From: Miscanthus floridulus
Lineage: Eukaryota > Streptophyta > Magnoliopsida > Poales > Poaceae
Length of the DNA: 64,000 nt
Assembly: GCF_019320115.1 (NCBI RefSeq)
Contig: NC_089594.1
Span: 23,243,086 to 23,307,085, forward strand
Direction of reading: 5' to 3'
Part shown: positions 10,591-22,659 of the stretch, piece after piece
Layout: every line of letters begins with the position of its first letter
Numbering within the stretch: position 1 is the stretch's first letter
Translations under genes and position numbers: made by a program
The notes under the pieces: model-generated
Seen by the model: the letters and a program-made list of their open reading frames with translations, nothing else
What the model was told of the DNA's origin: nothing
Database searches by the model: none

Positions 10591-10609
10591 ACGTTCCGGA
10601 GTAGTGCAA

Positions 10610-12076
10610 ATCATGCATCATATATACATCTGTGCGGCGTGTACACTGATGGTGAATTGATAGCTCTTCCATCAACTAGCATCACTCATGGATCCATCGG
10701 TGTACAACTGTACATGCATGATTCCTTAGCTGTCCATCCAGAGAAGAAGCTAATTAAGGTTCTGGAGCCAGTGCAAATCAGTAAGCATGACACAACACAT
10801 AATCCAGTAACTGCAGAAAAACGTACGGCCTGATTAGCGAGCTAGCGTGACTATTTTGCATGGGTGGGAGACATCTGCATCTGCATCTGCATGCTGTGGT
10901 AGAGCCTGCCCTGGACGGCAGGGTCTCATCTCATCCTCTCAGGCTCTCATGCCAGAGAGTATTGCCAACTGCACGCACGCATGCAGATTTATTGCAGATT
11001 GCAGAACACGGTCGACAAGAATTGAAGTGAAAGGGTTCTGATGTTCCAACTAACCGATATGATGCCTGTCTGATTCCCAAGACCGACTCACCGACCTAAC
11101 AATCGTTTGGGCAAGATGAAATTAAGTGTACTTACGGGCGACTACTGTTAGCTACCGCGTGTCGGTCCCCATCTGTGTCTGGACCATCAGCTCATCACTG
11201 AAAAAAAAAGTTGATCGATCGATCGGTTCCTGTTGCTTGCGCCGCCGGACAGCTACTTAAGAATCGGTAGCGCATCAGATTTTAATTAATGTGTTGTTTC
11301 AGCATCACTCTGAACAATTAAAAGAGAATGATTTGCTATATTATAGTATATATATAGTGGAAAATCGATGGATGGATGGATGGTTGCTATGTATCTGCAG
11401 CGCATTGGTTGGTCCTTTTCCTAGCTGATTCTCATGAGATAGATCGAGGTTGGATGTTTGGAACCATACACTGTACTCATACTACTTTCCTGTCAACAAC
11501 CACATGCATGAACAGGGATAAATACCTCTGTTTAGGTTGTTAAAAATAGGCTAGATCTTGGAGAATATTTGTCTGCAGCTTTATTTATTTGCATTGTACC
11601 ATGATAGCAAAGAATATATGCCATGCCTCTGCATATATAGAAAATAATCAAAACAAATCCTTCGCCTCTTGCACGTACTTTATTTGTTAAAGATATCCTC
11701 TAGCTAACCCATATTATCCTTTTACCTAAGAATAACGTGATCCTCAATACCAGAAACCAGAATTCTTCTCGCCTAATAATACCAAAACCAGATAAGCTAG
11801 GTTTATATATACTCTAGTACAAACCTGCATATCTTGTGAATCATATGAGCAATGCAAAACTGTGGGCGGTTGCAGTATAGTATATATAGCGTCGCTTTTG
11901 GAGAGTAGGCATCAACAATCTGGTCCTAAAATAATGGCGATTAGGTGGAAGATCGGCTTCTGTGGTGGTCCATCACTATATATGCCAAGCTGCTATATAT
12001 AAACAAGATTTCGACGTATCATTTGGTGTGGATGGCACTAGTTTACACACTTTATTTCATCTTCACTTTTGACTCA
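10610..12076. other. Intergenic, no recognised gene
   Basis: Contains a short GGAT microsatellite near 11366-11384 and AT-rich DNA. No coding frame with family similarity was seen. Confidence 0.45.
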
Positions 12077-12081
12077 CTATG

Positions 12082-13370
12082 TGTTGGGTTCATAAACTCG
12101 GGGTCCCTCAGGAACTGGCTTCCACGTCAAAGCTCGGCCCAAGCAGACAGCGCGTAACTCATGGGCCGGCCCAAGAGTCTAAAACAACAGGCCGGAAGGA
12201 CGGTCCAGTCACCGCCCGGAAGGTCTGTTCGAAGAGGAATAACGCCCGCTCGTCGACTACTTCGGCCCACCTCTCCGACCGGAGCACTCGCTTCGGACTC
12301 TAGCCACCTCCGGACGGTCTCTCCGATCGAAAGGCCTGGCCCAAGCACTACTTCCGACTCCGATCCCGCGTCTCCGACCAGGGTTCGCAGGGACCCTACT
12401 CACCGCTCTTCTCTTCTCCGACTAGCGCGACCAGAGCCGACTGAGGCCATTTGACCGGGGACGCCCGCTCGGAAAGGACCAGGGGACGAACGGAGAAAGC
12501 AAGCTAGGGCACATAAGTCAAACCACGAAGGGACCATACCCTGTACACCTGCAGGAACAGTACTCTACAACCGCCCTGACACAAACAGTATTATAGGCGC
12601 CGACATTTCCCGCTACAGTATTGTAGGCGCCGACATTTCCCTCTACAGTATTGTGGGCGCCGTTAACTCCCATACGGTAAGGCCCCCACATGCCTCTAGG
12701 CATCGATAGTGTTGTGGGCACCGGGATTTACCGTACCAGGTGAACGTGGTGAAACTCCTCACGTGCCTCTAGGCATCAAACAGTATTTGCAGGTACCGAC
12801 ATCTACCCTTCCTGAAGAGGGCAACGCGACCTCCCACATGCATCTAACATTCTATAGTGATATCAATAGTGTTGTGGGCGCCTACCATCATCCTGCGACC
12901 ATCGGCGTGGGCAACAAGGCTAGAAGCATTCGTACCCCCTCCCTCTCACTTGTAAAGCCATCCCCTTCATCTATAAAAGAGGATGCACTCTCTCCCAAAA
13001 AACTCAGTCCCTTTTGGTTAAACCAGATCGACCAAGTTCACTAGCTCACAACCACAGAACCGCCAGGTTCGGACCTCAAGCACACGCTTGAACACTTAGC
13101 TCATAGTGCAACTCCTGTCGCTCTCAGCCCTTCCGACCGGAGCCGACCGGACCTCTTGTACACCCCATCTTTCTCCTTCTCGTTTGTAACCCCATTGCAA
13201 ACTTTGAGCACCTAGGCTCAGGAATAAAGTCACTGACCGACCCAAACTGGACGTAGGGCACATTGGCTGAACAAGTATAAACCCTGTGTCATTGAGTGCT
13301 AGGCCACCTCCGATCACAACGTATGGCAAAACTAAAAATATTCACTAGTTGGTCACTTTCTGCACCGATA
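12082..13370 (+). repeat. 5' LTR of outer gypsy element
   Basis: Starts TGTTGGGTTCATAAACTCGG and ends TTTCTGCACCGATA (the canonical CA end has become TA). It contains a TATA box (TATAAAA, 12972-12978) and a likely polyadenylation signal AATAAA near 13222. Three copies of a roughly 30-bp unit containing TA(C/T)AGTATT and GGCGCC lie near 12580-12665. The next bases, TTGGCGCCGTCCGTGGGGA, form a primer-binding site compatible with tRNA-Asp. Confidence 0.88.
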
Positions 13371-13392
13371 ATTGGCGCCGTCCGTGGGGAAG
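13371..13392 (+). promoter_or_regulatory. Primer-binding site of outer element
   Basis: ATTGGCGCCGTCCGTGGGGA lies immediately after the LTR. TGGCGCCGT plus a G-rich tail resembles the complement of the plant tRNA-Asp 3' end. The equivalent in the inner element (18062 onward) is mutated to GTTGGCATCGTCCATGGGG. Confidence 0.6.
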
Positions 13393-15059
13393 ACGTTGTA
13401 CGTTCAACACTTTTTGGTCATCGGATGGCCCACTTTTCCGCCACCCTCGCCGTGGTGGGCTCGGGTGATACAATTTGCTTCGGCTCACTGGAGTTTCCCG
13501 CGCTCCCACCTATTGGGACGTGGGTTCCACCCATCTTCGAGCCGTCCTTGGCCTTCCTCTTTAGAAGCTTGGACTTTGTTACTGACCGGCTCGGCGTACC
13601 ACACCTCCATGAGGAGGCACTCGTTCCGGCACCCATCGGAGGGACGCCCTCCATCGACTCCAGGACGCACGACTTCGATGACGCGGCATCTGTGCTTCTT
13701 TCTGAGCAAACTCTCTGCTCAAACCCCGCTGTGAGTAATGTACACACTGTTATTTACTTACTATTCTCTATCTTCCGCCGATTACCTGGAGGAACCCCGT
13801 TGCCCCCGACGCAACCGCTGTACGACCGGTTCCCCTATGGCCTCGCGTCTCCCACGGATGCATACGCTCGGGGGATCTAAAGGATGTCGGCGTCGCCCCC
13901 TCTCACGTTTGAATTCATGGGAATGGCGAGCTATGGTCCCACCTATTTCCTCGACCTCATGGATGACGATGGCGAGAGTGACGGCTCCAGCATCGGCGAC
14001 ATGGCGCCTAGCCATCGCCCGTCCCGGGAGTGCACTATGGCGGACGCTCCAAGACACCCACCGGCGGAAGCAGAGTCCTGACAAACTCACACCTCATCGA
14101 ACTCTCGTACGGAGACCCCCCGAGCTCACACAGGAGCACGGCGAGGCACTACGACAACAGTGGCTGCATCAGCCACCAACTGCGCTAGTGCGCTCGGCGC
14201 ACCACACCACGCCCCGTGCGCATAGACCGGCGAGAGGCGCCCGAGGTCGCGCCCATCAGGTCTAGTGCAACACCATGGACAGGGGGAACGATCCCCCATA
14301 GTTCGCTCAGGCCAGTCAGAACATCGCCGCTGCGGCAATGCTTCTACGTGGCCTGTCCGAGCCGTGAACAGGCAATCCACCGGAACCTCTGGGCACTAGT
14401 GGAGACCGCCACCATGCAACAAGCAGAGAGCTCTGTATCACGACGATGACTTGCGACCTCACTCCCCACCAGGGGAATGAGGACGCAACAGATGAGTCGC
14501 CCCACCCGATCACGGCTACAACCGCCAAGCACGACACAGGAGGCCACATTGGCACCTTGTCTTGACTTGACGACCGCTCCGTACCAACCGCCTATCTACG
14601 CGCAGCTTGGGCCGAACCAAGACACATGCAGCAGCGACTGAAGTACCAGCCCTGATGGCCCAGGACCGTGGATCTTTGTCCAAAACCTCCAGCAAGTGCC
14701 GCTCCCACCGTGCTACAACGGAGGCCAGGGAAAAGGAAAGGCCAAGCGCCAGGATCAGGACGAGGGCCCCTCCACGTAGAGAGGGAAAAAGAACAGAAAG
14801 GACCGCTGCCGACTGGCCAACTCGCGTTGGTCGCCACGGCTGATCACGCGGGCACGCAGCCCCAGCAGGACCCTCCGGGCCACTTCCATGAGCTCATGGA
14901 GAGCCTATGTACCAACCATGACTACCTCGTCAAACACCTCTACAAGGACTGTCAGCTCCTCAAGCGCCTTCTACGGCAGGCCGGCAGGCCAAAGGAAGGA
15001 AAAGGCGAAGAAGCAGCGACCGAGAAAGAGGGCGTAGCGGGCAGGGATCCGGACGACTA
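13393..15059 (+). pseudogene. Defective gag region of outer element
   Basis: Several overlapping short frames align with the 5' part of the inner element's gag region. Examples are the stretch before LFGHRMAHFSATLA near 13410 and the C-terminal part with QQDPPGHFHELMES and NHDYLVKHLYKDCQLLKR near 14870-14960. The middle, which carries the capsid domain in the inner element (about 19590-20040), is deleted. After 14960 the frame ends at 15059 with DPDD and a stop. Confidence 0.6.
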
Positions 15060-15680
15060 AGGTTTGAAGTGATCCGATCGAAGGCCTACCGACTGAAGGA
15101 CAACAACAATGACACTCTCTTCGAACGCTTAGAACAGCTATGTCATTTTTCTTCCCCTAAAGTTTCAGTCTTACCATTACTTACTTAGCGTATGCTCCTG
15201 TAAAAGCACCCTGGCCCGAACACTTTTTGGCCTAGGGCGCTCGGGGGCTCCATTAGGATACACTACTTCCTCTCTGTTTTGTTTACTATCACATGGTGGA
15301 ATTCCTACCTACCCGACCAAAAGGGTAGTTTGTTCCTTTAATTTACCTTACGTAGCTTTGCTTTAAAACATTCTGACCGATCGCACCCCGCCTTTCCCTA
15401 CGGTTACAAGCAGCTGAGCCTCACGGGCCACACCCTAGGCTCCCAAGGTTGTAGCCTATGGGACAAACGGGCAGGTATGACAAAGGAAGAATAAAAAACA
15501 AAATTATGCTAAGGGAAAACTAAGGAATAAAAGGGGAACAAGCTTTCCCAAACGAAGCGACTCCATCATAGAAAACGAAACCAACTGTAGTCATTAAGCA
15601 CACAGGAACATTTACACGGGGGCTCCCCCACAAACTTAAGACTTTTTACTCTCACTAAACTACTTATATTTTACAAGCTA
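15060..15680 (+). other. Pol-end and spacer remnant, outer element
   Basis: This stretch parallels inner-element 24357-24863. Both contain CCTACCGACTG.A.GACAACAAC, GAACAGCTA.GTCATTTTTC and CTCGGGGGCTCCAT or close variants. In the inner element the segment follows integrase, so here it marks the 3' border of a pol deletion. Confidence 0.7.
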
Positions 15681-16789
15681 TTAGACCAGCCCGGCGGCAT
15701 CTACTGTCGGTGCGACCGGCGAAGGCATGGGTGGCTCACTTCCCGGCGGCACGACATTCGGCTCGGTTGAAGCCGGGGCAACGTCCACCTCCGACCCAGG
15801 CTCCGTGCCATCTGTAGGCTGGGCAGCGTCCTCCCCATGCATGCTTCTGGCCATGTCTTCACAATGGACGTCCATCACCCACTGGGCAGAGACTTGCTCT
15901 ACCACCGACCTTGCGTGCGGCAGCAAGCTCTCCCCGATCGATTGGATGTCCTCCATGCTCAAGCCTTCGGCATACCCACCGCAAATAGCAGTGAAGTCTA
16001 GGTTCGGGTGGTGCATCACCACCGAAGTCAGTACCCCCGACACTCCGTAGAACAGCCCGCTCCTGATAAGGTCCTGAAACGCATCTGGGACCTCTGCTAG
16101 CTGGACGGCAGGTGCGCTAGTGCTTGACGCTGACCCAAAGATTTCCGAGACAACGAGCTGGGCAACATTATGGATCTGGTCAAGATCCCCCTCAAGAGCA
16201 TGTCGCTCTTCACGGGACTTGGCTAGCTCCTCTGCATTCCAGCTGAAGGTCGCCTTGATCATCTCTAGGTCCTGCTCCATCGTCTTCACCTTTCCGCCCA
16301 GCTCTGAAAGAAGGGCAAACTTAGAGACAGGCTGAAGGAAGAAACCAACACAATGAAAAACAGAAAAGGTACGTACCAGTTTGGGTGTTCTCAAGGGTGG
16401 AGAGATCCTTTGCCTACCGGGCGACCTGCTCGCGCAGCCGGGCGCTCGCATCCTCCATCCCCATCACTCGGCCCTAGAGCGCAAGCACCTCCTTGTCCGC
16501 CTTTGACTGGGCCCTCTGCTCCACCTCTAGGCCTTCCGTGTCGACTCTAGGGTGATCCACTCTGACGCCAAAATGCTCTGCTCTGACTCAAGGGTCTCTA
16601 GGGATTTCTGGAGCACCACCTCGGTCTCTGCCAAGGACGTCCGCAACCCCACCTCGATCGCCGCCTGGCGGGCCATCGCCGCCTAGAGCCCTAGCTCAGC
16701 GGCAGTCGCCTGCTCGACTGCACGCTGCCCCTCCACACGTGCCGCAGTCGCCTCAGCCGCTCGGTCCTAGGACTCGTGATGAGTGGACG
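15681..16789 (-). pseudogene. C-terminal part of antisense Transposase_28-like gene
   Basis: Minus-strand continuation of the gene at 33647-36432, separated from it by the inner element. The upstream part (16789-16460) is a degraded coiled coil rich in Ala, Glu and Gln (QATAAELGL, AAIEVGLRTSLAETEV). The open part (16451-15681) contains a coiled coil (SELGGKVKTMEQDLEMIK, SREERHALEGDLDQIHN), then FQDLIRSGLFYGVSGVLTS, and a Pro/Glu-rich acidic tail. Coiled-coil C-termini are typical of these retroelement-borne plant proteins. The stop at 15681 lies next to the pol-end remnant, so sense and antisense transcripts would converge. Function unknown. Confidence 0.65.
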
Positions 16790-16794
16790 CTAGC

Positions 16795-18061
16795 TGTCGA
16801 GTTCATAAACATGGGGTCCCTCGGGGACTGGCTTCCACGCCAAGGCTCAGCCCAAGCAGGCAGCACACAACTCGTAGGCTGGCCCAAGAGTCTAAAACAA
16901 CAGGTCGGAAGGGCGGTCCAGTCATCGACTGGAAGGTCTGGCCGAAGAGGAACAACCCCCACTCGTCGACTACTTCGGCCCACCTCTCCAACCGAAGCAC
17001 CCGCTTCTGACTCCAGCCGCCTCTAGACGGCCTCTCCGATCATAAGGCCTGGCCCAAAGCGCTACTTCCGACTCCTACCCCGCGTCTCTGACCGGGGTTC
17101 ACAGAAACCCTGCACACCGTCTTCTCTGACTAGCACGACCAGGGCCGATTGGGGCCATCCAACTAGGGACGCCCGCTCGGAAGGAACCAGGAGACGAACA
17201 AAGAAAGCAAGCTAGGGCGCACAAGTCAAACCATGATACCAGAGACCATACCCTATACACCTGTAGGAACAGTACTCTGCAACTGCCCAGACATAAACAA
17301 TGTTGTAGGCGCCGACATTTCCCTCTACAGTGTTGTAGGCGCCGTTAACTCCCATATGGTTAGGCCCCCCATGTGCCTCTGGGCATCGATAGTGTTGTGG
17401 GCGCCAGGATTTACCATACTAGGTGAACGTGGTGAAACTCCTCACGTGCCTCTAGGTATCAACAGTATTTGTAGGTACCGACATCTACCATTTCTGAAGA
17501 AGGCAACGCAACCTCCCATGTGCATCTAACATTCTACAGTGACATCAACAGTGTTGTAGGCGCCTACCATTATCTTTTACCTGCCGGCGTGGGCAATAGA
17601 GCCCAGTAGCATACGTACCCTCACCCTCTCACTTGTAAAGCCATCCCTTTTATCTATAAAAGGGGATGTGCTCCCTCCAGCAAAAGAGATCTTTTTAGTC
17701 CTTTTTAGTGAACCAACATCGATCGAGTTCATTAGGTCACAACCACAGATCCACCGGGTTTGTACCCCAAGCACATGCCTAAATACTTAGCTCATAACAG
17801 AGCTCCTGTCGCTCTTGGCCCTTCGGACTAGAGCCAATCGGACCTCTTGTACACCCCATCTTTCTCCTTCTCGTTTGCAACCCCACTGTAGACTTTGAGC
17901 ACCTCGGCTCAGGAATAAAGTCACCAACCGACTCAAACTGGACGTTGGACATGTTGCCTGAACCAGCATAAACCCTGTGTCATTGAGTGCTAGGCCACTT
18001 CCAATCATAACGTATGGCAAAACTACAAATATTTACTAGTTGGTCACATTCTGCACCGACA
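16795..18061 (+). repeat. 5' LTR of inner gypsy element
   Basis: TGTCGAGTTCATAAACATGG to TTCTGCACCGACA, about 1.27 kb. TATA box TATAAAA at 17655-17661 and AATAAA near 17913. It has the same layout as the other three LTRs in the block, including GGCGCC repeat units near 17305-17345. Confidence 0.9.
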
Positions 18062-18399
18062 GTTGGCATCGTCCATGGGGAAGATGCTGTACGTTAAACA
18101 CTTTTTGGTCATCGGATGGCCCACTTTTCCGCCACCCTCGCCGTGGCTGGCTCGGGCGATACAATTCGCTTTGGCTCGCTGGAGTTTCCCACACTCTCAC
18201 CTGTTAGGATGTGGGCTCCACCCGTCTTCGAGCCATCCTAGGCCTTCCTCTTCGGAAGCCTGGACTTCATTGCCAACCATCTCGGCGTACTACACCTCCA
18301 TGAAGAGGCTCACGTCCCAACACCCGTCGGAGGGGCGCCCTCCATCAACTTCGAGACGCATGACTTCGACGACGCGGCATCTGCGCTTCATTCTGAGCA

Positions 18400-19560
18400 A
18401 ACTCTCTGCTCAAACCTCACTGTAAGTAATATGCATACTGTTATTTACTCTTTATTTGCTATCTCCCACCGATCACCTAGAGGGACTGTATCGCCCACGC
18501 CACAAACACCGTACGATCAGTTCCCCTATAGCCTCGCATCCTCCACAGATGCGTACGCTTGGGGGCTCCGAAGGATGCTAGCGCCATCCCCCCTCGCATC
18601 CAAATTCATGGGGATGGCAGGCTACGCTCCTGCCATTTTCCACGAACTCCCGGATGATGAGGGCGAGAGCGACGGTTCTAGCATCGACGACGTGGCACCC
18701 CGCCTCCGTCCGTCCTGGGAGTGCGCTATGGTGGATGCTCCGGGATAGCCACTGATGATTGTGGGGTCTGCGTAGACCCACACCCCTCCAAACCAGTGTG
18801 TAGGGGCCCTCGCGTCTGCCCAAGTACACACTGAGGATTACGACAACGGCGGCGGAACCAACCGCCGCCTGCGCTGGCACAGTCATTACAGCACGTTGCG
18901 CCCCATGCGCATGGCCCTACAGGTGGCGCTCGAGGTCACGCCTCTCAGGTCCAACATGACATCATGAATGAGGGGAACGACCTCCCACAATTCGCCTGGG
19001 CTGGCCAAAACATCATTGTTGCGGCAATGCTCCTGCGCGGTGTTCCCAAGCCCATCGACCCCCAGGAGCGGACAGTCTACCAGAACCTCCGGGTTGTAGT
19101 AGAAGCTGCTGACGTCCAACAGGCGGAAAGCTCCACGTCGTGACTCCGACCCGCGCCCTCTCTCCCCACTGGGGGAACGGGGATGCACCGGACGGATCAC
19201 TCCATTCGCTCACCGCTGTAGCCGTCAGGCACGGCTCGGGGCATGGTAGCCGCGGCATGGTCCAACCTAGCTCCTGCTCCACACCGACCGCCAGTACATG
19301 AGTGGCCTGATCCACACCAGGATGCTCATAGCATCGTCAGCAATTGGCATCGGGCCCGACATGACAATGGTGTCCACCATACGGCAGCAGGTGACATGGA
19401 TCCTAGCCGAACCATCAAGGGGAGCAGTGAAACGCGCCCCAGGCACGGTCGCCGGCCAAACGGCCAGAGCCCCAGCCCTGAGGGCTCGGGACCATGGGCC
19501 TTCAGCCGGCGTATCTAGAGAGCACCGTTCCCGCAGCGTTTCTGACCACCCGCCAACATC
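18400..19560 (+). pseudogene. 5' gag-region frames of inner element
   Basis: Fragmented frames collinear with the outer element's 5' region (for example LASKFMGMAGYAPAIFHE near 18590 beside LTFEFMGMASYGPTYFLD near 13900). No domain is recognisable upstream of the capsid segment. Frameshifts and stops are frequent. Confidence 0.5.
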
Positions 19561-19586
19561 ACCAAATACACCGAGGAGACAAACCT

Positions 19587-20420
19587 AGGCATTTGGCTCG
19601 AAGACTTCTGGCTCACCTGTTGGGCCGGAGGAGTGGATGATGACTATTTCATCATTCAGTATCTTCCCATTTGCCTAAGGGAATATGTTCGGGCATGGCT
19701 GGAATTCCTCCCGCACGACAGCATCCGTGACTGGATGGACCTCAAGAGGGTCTTCGTCGGGAATTTCTAGGGGACGTATGTCCACCCTAGAAACTCCTAG
19801 GACCTCAAGAGCTATTAGCAGGAGCCCAGCGAGTCCCTATGGGATTACATCCATAGGTTCTCCCAATGATGCAACTCCCTCCCAGATGTCGTCGACGCAG
19901 ACATCATCAGTGCATTCCTCTCTAGGACGAACTACGAGTCCTTGATCCACAAGCTTGGCTGCCTGAAACCCCATACCACCCACGACCTGCTCGACATCGC
20001 CACTAACCATGCCTCTGGCGAGGAGGCAATCAGAGCAGTCTTTAGCGGAGGCCAGGACAAGGGCAAGGCCAAGCGCGTGGACCCAGACGAGGGCCCCTCC
20101 ACACAGAGGGGCAAGAAGAACAAAAAGGATCAGCGCCGATCGGACGACACCACGATGGTCACTGCGGCTGATTGCATGGGCAAGCAGCCCCAACAGGGGC
20201 TGCCTGACCACTTCAACAAACTCATGGATAGTCCGTGCACCAACCATGCCTACCTGTCAAACACCTCTACAAGGACTACGAGCTCCTCAAGCATTTCCTC
20301 CGATAGGCCGGTGGGCCAAAGGAGGGAGATGGCAAAGAGGCGGTGGCCAAGAAAGGAGGCACGACAGGCAAGGACGGGGACAGTTTCCCTGATGCTGACG
20401 AATGCATCATGATCTTTGGC
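19587..20420 (+). pseudogene. Retrotransposon gag (capsid, PF03732-like) of inner element
   Basis: Translation shows the plant gypsy gag signature: IWLEDFWLTCWAGG, LREYVRAWLEFLPHDSI, WMDLKRVFVGNF, SLWDYIHRFSQ and HDLLDIATNHASGEEA. These belong to the gag-type capsid that coats the RNA intermediate. In-frame stops follow GNF and PRNS and interrupt SY-QEP; most look like CAG->TAG, plus one TGA. The C-terminal part is basic (KKNKKDQRR). I see no CCHC zinc knuckle. It lies upstream of the protease. Confidence 0.75.
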
Positions 20421-20499
20421 GGATCTAACGCCATCTAGTACAAGCGATAGCACAAGGTTCGCTATAGAGAGACATGCGCCGCCGAGACGGCCATCCCCT

Positions 20500-20900
20500 C
20501 CTTCCTCAGCTGGTTGAAATCTCCGATCACCTTCGATCAAAGGGACCATCCCTCCCACGTCGCGAGATCGGGACGCTACCCGCTTGTCATTGACCTCGTC
20601 ATCCGCAAGAAGCACCTTACCAAGGTGCTAATGGACGGAGGCAGTGGCCTCAACATCCTATACATTAGCACCCTCGATGCCATGCGCATCCCCCGATCGG
20701 AGCTTCGCCTGGCAGGCTCCGCCTTCCATGGGGTAATCCCGAGAGCGTAGGCATACCCGCTCGGATAGATCGATCTACCCGTCATGTTCGGTAGCCAGGC
20801 CAACTTCTATTTGGAGGTCCTCACCTTTGAGGTGGTGGACTTTCTAGGGTCCTACCATGCCATCTTGGGGTAGCCATGCTACGTAAGATTCATGGCAATC
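20500..20900 (+). pseudogene. Retroviral-type aspartic protease domain of inner element
   Basis: The segment ending KVLMDGGSGLNILYI carries the catalytic DxGSGxN motif of Tat-type retroelement proteases (here MDGGSGLN). It is preceded by HPSHVARSGRYPLVID and followed by AILG-PCYVRFMAIPNYTCL. Stops at 20748, 20766 and 20871 are all TAG at places where relatives have Gln or a similar residue. It would have processed the Gag-Pol polyprotein. Confidence 0.8.
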
Positions 20901-21249
20901 CCCAACTACACCTGCCTCAAGTTGAAGATGCCAGGACCAAACAGTGTCATCACCGTGAGTAGCGCCTTTTTGCATGCCTTTGCATGTGACCATGAGCACT
21001 ATGAGCTCACCACTGTGGTCGTCAACTCATCTAAGCTCCAGCGGCTCGAGGAATCGTTGGCCCCGGTAGTCCTGGACTACAACAAACCAACTTCCTCGAC
21101 GGCCTTCTGTCCGCTCGAAGAAACCAAGGTGGTGGGAATCGACCCCACTAGTCCAACCAAGATGGTTCGGATTAGGACCCAGCTCCCCGCCAAATAGGAA
21201 TGCGAGCTCATCGACTTCCTATGCGACAATCACGATGTCTTCACATGGC

Positions 21250-22160
21250 AGCCTTCTGACATGCCGGGGATACCACGGGAGGTCGCCGAGCACACACTGC
21301 ACCTTATCCTGAGCTCAAAGCCTGCCAAGCAACGCCTGTGTCGCTTCGATGACGAGAGGCGTAGGGCCATAGGCGAAGAGATCGCCAAACTCTTGGTAGC
21401 TAGATTCATCAGAGATGTATTCCACTCTGACTGGCTCACCAATCCCGTTCTTGTCAAAAAGAAGACCAGGAAGTGGAGGATGTGCGTCGATTATACTGGA
21501 CTCAACAAAGCATATCCAAAGGATCACTTTCCTTTGCCGCGCATAGACTAGATAGTCGACTCCACCTCGAGTTGCGAGATCCTCTCCTTTCTGGATGCCT
21601 ACTCAGGCTATCACCAGATCGTGATGAACGAATCCTATCAGCTCGCAACCTCGTTCATCACCCCATATGGATCATACTGCTATGTGACCATGCCTTTCGG
21701 CCTGAAGAACATTGGTGCCACCTACCAAAGGTGCATGCAGCAATGCTTTGCCGACCAAATCGACCCACTTGATTAGCCTGATCAAACCGAGCGACCAAAA
21801 CCAACAATCGCCGTCTATGTTGATGACATAGTGGTCAAAACAGCTCAAGCTTGCGACCTGATCACAAACTTGGCTGCAACATTCACGAACCTCTGAAGGT
21901 TTAGCATCAGGGCGAACCCCGAAAAATGTGTTTTCGGGGTTCCAAAGGGGAAGCTGTTTGGATACATCATGTCTGAGCACAGCATCGAAGCCAACCCCAA
22001 AAAGATCATGGCCATCTCCAACATGGGCCCCATACGCAACGTCAAGGGCATACAAAGTCTCACCGGCTGTCTGGCTGCCCTAAGCCGCTTCATCTCCTGG
22101 CTCGATGAGCGAGGGATGCCGCTCTACAAGCTCCTTAAAAGGACATACGCCTTCATCTAG
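21250..22160 (+). pseudogene. Reverse transcriptase domain of inner element
   Basis: Ordered RT motifs are visible: WRMCVDYTGLNKAYPKDHFP, LSFLDAYSGYHQI, FITPYGSYCYVTMPFGLKN, the catalytic box AVYVDDIVVK (YVDD) and PEKCVFGVPKGKLFGYI. Linker motifs GPIRNVKGIQSLTGCLAALS then RFISWLDERGMPLYKLLKR lead into RNase H. Stops at 21549, about 21774, about 21895 and 22158 break the frame. It would have copied the RNA intermediate into cDNA. Confidence 0.92.
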
Positions 22161-22640
22161 ACTGAGGAAGCCCAGCAGGCTCTTGAAAGCCTCAAAATGT
22201 CCCTAACGTCAGCCCCAATCCTCATCGCTCCTGAGTGGGGAGAACCCCTCCTCCTTTATGTTGCGGCAAGCAACCATGTGGTGAGTGCCACCCTGTTCAT
22301 CGAAAGGGAGGAGCCGGGACACCAGCTCAAGGTATAGCGGCCCATATACTTCATCAGAGAGGTACTTACCGACCCCAAGGTCTGGTACCCCTAGGTGTAG
22401 AAACTCCTATACGTCGTACTAATGGCGACCAAGAAGCTCCTACACTACTTCACCGACCACGAAGTTGTGGTCGTCACCTCATACCCACTCGGAGACATCA
22501 TCCACAACCGCGATGCTGTGGGACAAATCTCCAAGTGGGCACTCGAACTCATGGGCCATGACATCAGGTATACCCCTCGCACCACTATTAAGTCTTAGGA
22601 TCTCACGGATTTTGTCGCCGAATGGACGGAGGACTAGCTA
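22161..22640 (+). pseudogene. RT-linked RNase H (connection) domain of inner element
   Basis: Contains TEEAQQALESLKMSLTSAP, EPLLLYVAASNHVVSATLF, RPIYFIREVLTDP, KLLYVVLMATKKLLHYF and KWALELMGHDIRY. The RNase H acidic residues are not well preserved (LYVAAS where active forms have LYLDAS-type Asp), fitting a connection role as in Tat elements. TAG stops near 22336, 22394, 22400, 22597 and 22636. Confidence 0.75.
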
Positions 22641-22659
22641 CCAACACCAGACGTCACCC

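Larger units (their letters stand above)
9021..10599. mobile_element. CACTA-2, non-autonomous, inserted in CACTA-1
   Basis: Starts CACTACCGGATACAGGATC followed by TTTGCCGAGTG. The right side carries many ACTCGGCAAA copies and ends near TTTGACGTTCCGG. AGT occurs at 9018-9020 and 10600-10602, consistent with a 3-bp duplication, but the expected terminal TAGTG seems missing from the right end. The subterminal block 10040-10590 consists of TTTGCCGAGTG...CACTCGGCAAA hairpins. The interior (9250-10020) is a GC-rich repetitive cargo with long open frames in several phases on both strands, probably not coding. Confidence 0.85.
7668..10606. mobile_element. CACTA-1, non-autonomous, disrupted by CACTA-2
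   Basis: Left end CACTACTGAAAACTCGAATAC. The matching right end is split: GTATTCGAGTTTCCAGT at 9004-9020 and AGTG at 10603-10606, with another CACTA element between them. The outer 3-bp duplication CAA (7665-7667, 10607-10609) is perfect. Subterminal repeats are variants of TTTTTCTGTGTGT / TTTTTCTGTCGG in both orientations (7700-8000 and 8780-9000). There is no transposase gene. The centre (about 8400-8770) has two to three tandem copies of a roughly 170 bp unit containing TTTGTAGTTGACAACTTTTT and CGACCTCGGATGG. Confidence 0.88.
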
